Positions 57,903 to 64,000 of a stretch of 64,000 nucleotides of DNA are shown here, in pieces (position 1 is the first letter of the stretch; the number at the start of each line of letters is the position of its first letter). Position numbers and translations under genes: made by a program. The stretch comes from an uncultured Roseobacter sp. (lineage in GTDB: Bacteria > Pseudomonadota > Alphaproteobacteria > Rhodobacterales > Rhodobacteraceae). Below the pieces are notes generated by a model, which was given only the letters and a program-made list of their open reading frames with translations, was not told the DNA's origin and did not search any database. The stretch spans positions 1 to 64,000 of the forward strand of contig NZ_CANLXG010000003.1 in the NCBI RefSeq assembly GCF_947495025.1, written 5' to 3'.

Positions 57903-59842
57903 TCCGTTTCCTCTTCGGGGGCCAGACGGATCAGCGCGGCGCCTGCCTCGACCTGATCACCCGCGCTTACAAGCACCTCTGCAACAACACCATCGCGAGC
58001 GGCCAGCAACGCGTGTTCCATCTTCATGGCTTCCAGCACTGCCAGCCGGTCTCCCTTGCGCACCTCCTGTCCCGCCTCGGCGGTCACGGCGCGGACAACG
58101 CCCGGCATCGGCGCATCGATCAGATTGCCATCCCCGGCAGCACTGCTGTCTCGCTGCAGAGGGTCTGTCCATGCATAGGTGATCCCGAAGGCATCAAATA
58201 CAGTAACCATATCCGGGCCTACGAAAGCAGGCGGCACGGTCCTGCCACCGGCCATCCAGCGACCACCCCTGCGCTCCAGCCTGATAAACTCGTCATCAGC
58301 GCGCCAGGTCTGTTCCAGCGGCCCGGTCACCGTGACCTCCAGAGAAAGCTCTTCGCCATTGCGCGTCAGCGTCACCCGTCGCCGCAGAGGGGCCCAGAGC
58401 GCAAAACCCGCATCCGCTGGTAAATCGACGATCTCCAGCACCGCCATACCTGCTGCAATGCGGTGCAGTGCTGTCTCTTCAGGTGGCGCTGTCAACGCCC
58501 TGAGGTCCCTTTCGATCAGGCCCGTGTCTACCTCGCCTGCCGCAAATCCATCATGGCGCGCCAGCGCGCCCAGGAACGCCAGATTTGTGACCGTGCCTGC
58601 AACCTGTGTCAGCGCCAGACCCTGTGCCAGCTGCGCGAGCGCTGCAGCGCGCGTGGGGCCGTGCACAATGACCTTGGCGATCATAGGATCATACCAGGGG
58701 CTGATCACATCGCCGCTGCGGACACCGCTGTCGGCCCGGACCGCCGGAGGGAAAGAAAGATGCCTCAGCGTGCCGGTCGCAGGCAGAAACCCGGCCGGAA
58801 CATCCTCGGCATAGAGCCGCGCCTCGAAAGCGTGCCCAGAGAGGTTCAGATCTTCCTGACGTGCCGGCAGGGCCTCGCCAGAGGCGACACGCAGCTGCCA
58901 TTCCACCAGATCAACACCCGTGACAGCCTCGGTCACCGGATGCTCCACCTGAAGGCGTGTGTTCATTTCCATGAACCAGAACCCGTCAGGCCGCAGACCG
59001 TCCGAGCCATCGACGATAAACTCGACCGTTCCTGCGCCGCTGTAGCCGATGGCCTCGGCCGCACGCACCGCGGCGGCCCCCATCGCTTCGCGCACGTCCG
59101 GGGTCATGCCCGGCGCCGGGGCCTCCTCGATCACTTTCTGATGGCGGCGCTGCAGCGAACAGTCGCGTTCAAACAGATGCACCGCGCGCATCCCGTCGCC
59201 AAAGACCTGCACTTCGATATGACGCGGCGAGGTGACAAATTTCTCGACCAGCACATCCGCATTGCCAAAGGCACCCCGCGCCTCGGCACGCGCCGAGGCC
59301 AGCGCATCGGCAAAACCCGCCGCGTCCTCCACCAGCCGCATACCCTTGCCGCCGCCACCCGCCACGGCCTTGATCAGCACCGGATAACCAATCTTTTCCG
59401 CCTCGCGCGCCAGCAAAGCATCGTCCTGATCGGCACCGTGATATCCCGGCACGACCGGCACTCCGGCTTCGACCATCAGCGCTTTGGCCGCATCTTTGAG
59501 ACCCATGGCTCGTATGGCCCTCGCAGACGGTCCGATAAATGCCAGACCCGCGGCCTCAACCGCCTGCACAAAATCGGGGTTTTCGCTCAGAAATCCATAG
59601 CCGGGATGAATGGCCTGCGCGCCGGTGTCCAGTGCGGCCCGGATAACAGCCTCGCCACGCAGATAGCTGTCCGCAGGCGCCGACCCACCAATGTGCACCG
59701 CTTCGTCTGCCATCTCCACATGTTTCGCCCCGACATCCGCATCAGAGTAAACCGCGACGGTCCCGACACCGAGGCGCCTTGCTGTTTCAATCACACGGCA
59801 GGCAATTTCACCACGGTTGGCGATCAGAATTCTCTCAAACAT
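57899..59842 (-). CDS. Methylcrotonyl-CoA carboxylase, biotin-containing alpha subunit
   Basis: A 647-aa biotin carboxylase plus biotin carrier protein. The ATP-grasp part reads KAVAGGGGKGMRLV and EMNTRLQVEHPVTE; the biotin attachment Lys is in VLEAMKMEHAL near the C-terminus. Pairing with the beta gene and isovaleryl-CoA dehydrogenase gives the substrate. The 117-nt gap upstream (59843-59959) shows nothing recognisable. Confidence 0.93.
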   Translation of the reverse strand: MFERILIANRGEIACRVIETARRLGVGTVAVYSDADVGAKHVEMADEAVHIGGSAPADSYLRGEAVIRAALDTGAQAIHPGYGFLSENPDFVQAVEAAGLAFIGPSARAIRAMGLKDAAKALMVEAGVPVVPGYHGADQDDALLAREAEKIGYPVLIKAVAGGGGKGMRLVEDAAGFADALASARAEARGAFGNADVLVEKFVTSPRHIEVQVFGDGMRAVHLFERDCSLQRRHQKVIEEAPAPGMTPDVREAMGAAAVRAAEAIGYSGAGTVEFIVDGSDGLRPDGFWFMEMNTRLQVEHPVTEAVTGVDLVEWQLRVASGEALPARQEDLNLSGHAFEARLYAEDVPAGFLPATGTLRHLSFPPAVRADSGVRSGDVISPWYDPMIAKVIVHGPTRAAALAQLAQGLALTQVAGTVTNLAFLGALARHDGFAAGEVDTGLIERDLRALTAPPEETALHRIAAGMAVLEIVDLPADAGFALWAPLRRRVTLTRNGEELSLEVTVTGPLEQTWRADDEFIRLERRGGRWMAGGRTVPPAFVGPDMVTVFDAFGITYAWTDPLQRDSSAAGDGNLIDAPMPGVVRAVTAEAGQEVRKGDRLAVLEAMKMEHALLAARDGVVAEVLVSAGDQVEAGAALIRLAPEEETE

Positions 59843-59959
59843 CCCGCGTCCTCCGAACCTTCGCGGCCTCAGCCGCAGATGCCGGCTTTTTCAGGTCCCG
59901 GATGCTGCGATGAGCACGGGCAACGATCGGGTGCAAACTCCGGAAATCCAGCGCCATCA

Positions 59960-61564
59960 TTACATCCGAAAGACGCCGAAACGCGTCTCCTCAATCGGTG
60001 CGTTCAGCGCCGCCGAGAGCGAAAGCGCCAGCACATCGCGCGAGCGGCGCGGATCGATGATGCCGTCATCCCAGAGCCGCGCCGAGGCATAAAGCGGATG
60101 GCTCTGCTCTTCGAACTGATCGATGGTCGGCTGGCGGAAAGCCGCTTCCGCCTCTTCGCTCCAGGCCTCTCCCTTGCGCTCCATAGCTTCACGCCGGACT
60201 GTCGCCAGCACGCCTGCCGCCTGCGGACCGCCCATCACCGATATGCGGCTGTTGGGCCATGTCCACATGAACCGCGGACTATATGCGCGCCCGGCCATTC
60301 CGTAATTTCCTGCACCGAACGAGCCGCCCACAAGCATGGTAATTTTCGGCACGCTGGTCGAGGCTACAGCCGTGACCATTTTGGCGCCGTGCCGGGCGAT
60401 CCCCTCATTGGAATATTTCCGCCCCACCATAAATCCTGTGATATTCTGCAGGAAAATCAGCGGGATACGGCGCTGGGAACAGAGCTCGACAAAATGCGTG
60501 CCCTTCTGCGCCGATTCAGAGAACAGTACGCCGTTGTTGGCCACGATACCCACCGGGCAGCCCCTGATATGCGCAAATCCAGTCACCAGTGTCTCACCGA
60601 ACCGCGCCTTGAACTCGTCAAAGCGCGAGCCGTCGATCAGGCGCGCGATGACCTCGCGGATGTCATAGGGCGTGCGCAGATCCGCCGGCACCACCCCCAG
60701 CAGCTCAGCCGGGTCGTAAGCAGGATCCTCGGGCGTGGCCCAGTTAACCGTCTGTGGCTTTTGGTGATTGAGCGCGCGCACAGCCTGTCGGGCCAGCGCC
60801 AGCGCATGGGTATCATCCTCTGCCAGGTAGTCCGCCACCCCGCTCAGTCGGGTGTGCACATCACCGCCACCAAGGTCCTCGGCGCTGACGACCTCGCCCG
60901 TGGCTTCCTTGACCAGCGGCGGGCCTGCCAAAAAAATAGTACCTTGATTTTTAACAATAATTGATACATCCGACATGGCCGGGACATAGGCCCCACCTGC
61001 AGTACAGGACCCCATAACAACCGCGATCTGCGCAATACCCGCAGCACTCATCCGCGCCTGATTGTAAAAGATACGCCCAAAGTGATCGCGGTCGGGAAAC
61101 ACTTCGTCCTGGTTGGGCAGGTTCGCCCCACCGCTGTCCACCAGATAGATACAGGGGAGCCTGTTTTCGGCGGCAATTTCCTGGGCGCGCAGGTGCTTTT
61201 TCACGGTCAGCGGATAATAGGTGCCGCCTTTTACAGTGGCGTCATTGCACACCACCATGACGTCTACGCCCGCAACCCGGCCCACGCCGGCGATCACGCC
61301 AGCACAGGGTGCGTCGCCGCCATACAGACCGTGCGCCGCTGTCGCACCAATCTCAAGGAAGGGGCTGCCCGGGTCCAGCAGTTCCGACACCCGGTCGCGT
61401 GGCAGCAGTTTGCCACGGCTTACGTGCCTCGCACGCGACCGCTCTCCGCCGCCGAGAGCCGCGGCCGAGGCGGCGGCGGAGACCTCTTCCAGCGCGGCCA
61501 GGTGCGCTTTTTCATTGGCCAGAAAACTCTCGGATGTGGTCAGAACAGAGGATGACAGCTTCAT
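59960..61564 (-). CDS. Methylcrotonyl-CoA carboxylase, carboxyltransferase beta subunit
   Basis: A 534-aa crotonase-like carboxyltransferase. Typical text is [36 protein letters not shown] and [19 protein letters not shown]. It transfers carboxybiotin CO2 to 3-methylcrotonyl-CoA. It starts in an ATGA overlap with the small membrane protein gene. Confidence 0.95.
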   Translation of the reverse strand: MKLSSSVLTTSESFLANEKAHLAALEEVSAAASAAALGGGERSRARHVSRGKLLPRDRVSELLDPGSPFLEIGATAAHGLYGGDAPCAGVIAGVGRVAGVDVMVVCNDATVKGGTYYPLTVKKHLRAQEIAAENRLPCIYLVDSGGANLPNQDEVFPDRDHFGRIFYNQARMSAAGIAQIAVVMGSCTAGGAYVPAMSDVSIIVKNQGTIFLAGPPLVKEATGEVVSAEDLGGGDVHTRLSGVADYLAEDDTHALALARQAVRALNHQKPQTVNWATPEDPAYDPAELLGVVPADLRTPYDIREVIARLIDGSRFDEFKARFGETLVTGFAHIRGCPVGIVANNGVLFSESAQKGTHFVELCSQRRIPLIFLQNITGFMVGRKYSNEGIARHGAKMVTAVASTSVPKITMLVGGSFGAGNYGMAGRAYSPRFMWTWPNSRISVMGGPQAAGVLATVRREAMERKGEAWSEEAEAAFRQPTIDQFEEQSHPLYASARLWDDGIIDPRRSRDVLALSLSAALNAPIEETRFGVFRM

Positions 61565-61881
61565 GTTCTGGGCTCCTCAGTCCCGACGGACCGCCCGTCG
61601 TCAGGCAGGCGCCTGCCGAACCTGTCCGCAGAATACCGGTAGGCGGGCCCATCCGGGCGGGCACATATAACCGTAATCCACACGCCGTCGCCCGAGCCTG
61701 GACGGGCCAGACAATCGGTCCGCTGTGCGCCGGCCCCGGCGGTGCTGAGATATTCCGCTGCAAAGGTTTCGATCACATCCGTCTCCGTGATTGTCGCAGC
61801 GATCCAGCCCATCCGGAACCCCCAGCCCGCAAAGGCAACCGCGAGGCAGGCCAGCGGCGCAAACCAGAGCCACCGGGGCAC
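61561..61881 (-). CDS. Small membrane-anchored protein with a Cys pair
   Basis: A 106-aa protein with one N-terminal helix ([19 protein letters not shown]) and a short periplasmic part with two Cys (TDCLAR, VICARP). It lies between isovaleryl-CoA dehydrogenase (21-nt gap) and carboxylase beta (4-nt overlap), so it is part of the leucine operon. Function unknown. Confidence 0.72.
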   Translation of the reverse strand: MPRWLWFAPLACLAVAFAGWGFRMGWIAATITETDVIETFAAEYLSTAGAGAQRTDCLARPGSGDGVWITVICARPDGPAYRYSADRFGRRLPDDGRSVGTEEPRT

Positions 61882-61902
61882 CGGGTCAGCTCCTGCCCCA
61901 TA

Positions 61903-63066
61903 TCATGTCATTGCCGCCATCAGCTCGCGGCCTACCAGCATCCGGCGGATTTCAGAGGTACCCGCGCCAATCTCCATCAGCTTGGCATCCCGGAAAAGAC
62001 GGCTGACCGGGCTGTCACTCAGAAAACCCGCGCCGCCCATGGCCTGTACGGCCTGATGGGCCTGTTTCATGGCTTCTTCTGATGCATAGAGACAGCAGGC
62101 GGCCGCGTCCTGGCGGGTCACATCCCCCCGGTCGCAGGCTTTGGCCACCTCGTACACATACGCCCGGGCAGAATTCATTGCCGTATACATGTCGGCGATC
62201 TTGCCCTGCATCAGCTGAAAGCTCCCGATCGGCTGACCGAACTGTTTGCGCTCTGCCATGTACGGCATGATCGCATCGAGGCAGGCCGCCATGATACCGG
62301 TGCCGATGCCAGCCAGCACCACACGCTCATAGTCCAGGCCCGACATCAGAACGGCAACACCGCGGCCCTCTTCGCCCAGCACATTCTCGAAAGGAACCTC
62401 GACGTCATCAAAAATCAGCTCAGCCGTATTCGATCCGCGCATCCCAAGCTTGTCAAAATGCGGACTTGTCGAGAAACCGGTCATCTGCTTTTCGATCAGG
62501 AAGGCGGTTATCCCTCTGGACCCGCCGTCCGGATCGGTTTTGGCGTAGACAACGAGCGTGTCAGCATCCGGCCCGTTGGTGATCCAGTATTTGTTGCCGT
62601 TCAGACGGTAGTGATCATTGCGTTTCTCGGCCCGCAGTTTCATCGAAACCACGTCAGATCCCGCACCAGCCTCTGACATTGCCAGCGCGCCGACGTTCCG
62701 GCCCGAAATCAGCCCGGGCAGATATTTTTCTTTCTGCTCGTGGGTGCCGTTCAGCTTGATCTGGTTCACACACAGATTGGAATGTGCGCCATATGACAGA
62801 GATACAGAGGCACTGGCCCGCGCGATTTCCTCAATCGCGACGGTATGTGCCAGATACGACATCCCCGCACCGCCGTACTCTTCATCAACGGTGATCCCGA
62901 GAAGGCCCAGATCGCCCATCTCTGTCCAGAGCTCAGCCGGAAAGCTGTTGGAACTGTCGATGTCGGCCGCCATCGGCGCCACGCGGTCCTGCGCCCAGCG
63001 ATGCACCATTTCGCGCAGCGCATTGACGTCCTCGCCCAGATCAAACTGCATCGTTGCGTTGAACAT
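61903..63066 (-). CDS. Isovaleryl-CoA dehydrogenase
   Basis: A 387-aa acyl-CoA dehydrogenase that oxidises isovaleryl-CoA to 3-methylcrotonyl-CoA and reduces FAD. FAD/substrate signatures are [17 protein letters not shown] and [33 protein letters not shown] carries the Glu typical of isovaleryl-CoA dehydrogenases. It is the first gene of the leucine operon, downstream of an operator-like repeat. Confidence 0.95.
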   Translation of the reverse strand: MFNATMQFDLGEDVNALREMVHRWAQDRVAPMAADIDSSNSFPAELWTEMGDLGLLGITVDEEYGGAGMSYLAHTVAIEEIARASASVSLSYGAHSNLCVNQIKLNGTHEQKEKYLPGLISGRNVGALAMSEAGAGSDVVSMKLRAEKRNDHYRLNGNKYWITNGPDADTLVVYAKTDPDGGSRGITAFLIEKQMTGFSTSPHFDKLGMRGSNTAELIFDDVEVPFENVLGEEGRGVAVLMSGLDYERVVLAGIGTGIMAACLDAIMPYMAERKQFGQPIGSFQLMQGKIADMYTAMNSARAYVYEVAKACDRGDVTRQDAAACCLYASEEAMKQAHQAVQAMGGAGFLSDSPVSRLFRDAKLMEIGAGTSEIRRMLVGRELMAAMT

Positions 63067-63109
63067 GCGGCACGGCTCCCTTCCTGCGGCTTCTGTTACC
63101 GAAATTTAT

Positions 63110-63123
63110 TGAACACTTGTTCA
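63110..63123. promoter_or_regulatory. Operator-like perfect repeat TGAACA-CT-TGTTCA
   Basis: A perfect 6-2-6 inverted repeat lies 44 nt upstream of the isovaleryl-CoA dehydrogenase ATG, in an AT-rich part of the 178-nt gap. The form fits TetR-type repressors of acyl-CoA catabolism. No regulator gene is adjacent in the window. The rest of the gap has no gene. Confidence 0.5.
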
Positions 63124-63244
63124 TATACTAAATGCAAGCGCGCAGATGGGTCAAGCCGCAGCGCAGCAAGCCCGGGCGCAATGTTGAGACCGGATACAGA
63201 GGCATCCGACAGGTATGGCACCAGATCGGTCCGACCCGAAGGGC

Positions 63245-64000
63245 TCAGGCCGCATCCTGCCAGACCGCGCCAACTTCTGACCGGATGATCCGGGCGATCA
63301 GATCGCAGTCTTCCAGAGAAAAGGTGAGTGGCACCCGCATATCAACAACGCCGGCAAGCACGCGGTCGCTGGCTGGCATCGGCTGCGATGGTGCGTAACG
63401 CCAGCTGTCGTACCGGCTGGTGAATGCCTGAGGTTCGGGCGCCCCGAACCACTTGAGCTCGACGCCGCGCGCCGCGCAGCGCGCGATCACTTCCTTTACG
63501 GCCTCGCCCGACCAGTCCAGCAGCAGAAACTGTATCGAAGAGCCCACGATCGTTTCATCAGCAGGACGCTCGATCACGGTCAGGCCCGGCGTGCCACGCA
63601 GGCCCGTCTCGAGCCTGTAGTAGCGTTCATTCCAGCGCCGGCACTGTGTCGGCAGGTCGGCCAGCTGCGGGCGCAGAATGGCGGCGCGCAGGTTGTCCAT
63701 CCGGCCCGAAATGTTGGGCGTTTCATAGCGGATGTTTTCGAAGGCTTCCTTCGGAGGGGCCGCAAGATGGCGCTCGTACAGCATGTAGGAGCCAGACATG
63801 ATCACAGCGCGGGCCGCGAGTTCTGCATCATCAGTGACCAGAAAACCGCCCTCGCCCGAATTTATATGTTTGTAGGTCTGGCAGGAATAGCACCCGGCCG
63901 CACCGACCCGCCCTGACGGCACATCTTTCCACGCGGCTCCCATCGTGTGGGCGCAGTCCTCTATGACGGAAATGCCAGCAGCATCACAGATCTGCATCAG
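63245..64000 (-). CDS. DegT/DnrJ/EryC1/StrS-type aminotransferase (5' end beyond the window)
   Basis: At least 251 residues of a PLP-dependent sugar aminotransferase-like protein; the start lies past base 64000. The PLP Lys is in CQTYKHINSGEGG, preceded by an IEDCAHTMGA stretch with the Asp that contacts PLP. Family members make amino sugars for surface polysaccharides. It shares strand with the leucine operon but is separated by 178 nt. Confidence 0.85.
   Translation of the reverse strand: MMQICDAAGISVIEDCAHTMGAAWKDVPSGRVGAAGCYSCQTYKHINSGEGGFLVTDDAELAARAVIMSGSYMLYERHLAAPPKEAFENIRYETPNISGRMDNLRAAILRPQLADLPTQCRRWNERYYRLETGLRGTPGLTVIERPADETIVGSSIQFLLLDWSGEAVKEVIARCAARGVELKWFGAPEPQAFTSRYDSWRYAPSQPMPASDRVLAGVVDMRVPLTFSLEDCDLIARIIRSEVGAVWQDAA

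Noticed and set aside
58463..60964. 833-codon frame antisense to both carboxylase subunits
   Set aside because: It is opposite two highly conserved genes and shows no domain; a codon-bias artefact.

Overview
The window looks like chromosomal DNA from a Rhodobacterales (Roseobacter-type) alphaproteobacterium. It is GC-rich and tightly packed, and many neighbouring genes overlap by ATGA or TAATG. The strongest lineage clues are a complete complex I (nuoA-N) operon that also carries Rhodobacterales-type small genes (DUF5333-like, DUF5337-like), ending in birA, coaX and an RNase J gene. The lineage call is inference from gene content; I saw no rRNA, tRNA, CRISPR array or insertion sequence. Bases 1-125 are C/G homopolymers and are probably a contig-end artefact.

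Layout. 126-6865: a Tat-exported polyamine-type substrate-binding protein and its ABC ATPase, divergent from a GntR/FCD regulator and a GNAT enzyme; then a PPOX-type flavoprotein, an animal-type heme peroxidase and a cupin. 6975-15222 (plus strand): radA, cvpA, a soluble PAS histidine kinase, purF, an SDR, then the surE-pcm-nlpD block. 15502-17851 (minus): tatABC plus a DUF815 ATPase. 18069-19157: a small exported protein and a WYL regulator, with a perfect inverted repeat upstream. 19130-25304 (minus): an SDR without the YxxxK motif, an AlkC-like protein, a sodium:solute symporter, an orphan ABC ATPase, two tandem Lin0512 proteins and a GST. 25504-30203 (plus): RidA, prfC, a glycosyltransferase with a probable CTG start, and a DEAD-box helicase, closed by a strong bidirectional terminator.

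30281-54607 (minus) is one long run read nuoA to nuoN, then birA, coaX and rnj. Between the 14 nuo genes lie 15 extra genes. Eight encode predicted exported or membrane-anchored proteins, each with an even number of cysteines outside the signal or lipobox. Three of these look like diverged copies of one family with nearly fixed Cys spacing (64, 64 and 66 residues). NuoE and a neighbouring membrane protein share a C-terminal helix-hairpin-helix-like module behind an Ala/Lys/Pro linker. Two genes are very small: a 57-aa two-helix membrane protein after nuoC and a 26-aa hydrophobic peptide after nuoJ, both starting in TAATG overlaps. I consider this accessory set the most interesting part of the window: a candidate periplasmic and membrane entourage for complex I.

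54967-55461 encodes a fasciclin-domain lipoprotein. 55531-63066 (minus) is a leucine/isovalerate degradation operon: isovaleryl-CoA dehydrogenase, a small membrane protein, methylcrotonyl-CoA carboxylase beta and alpha, a GST, HMG-CoA lyase and an enoyl-CoA hydratase-family protein, with a perfect TGAACA-N2-TGTTCA operator-like repeat upstream. The window ends inside a DegT-type aminotransferase gene.
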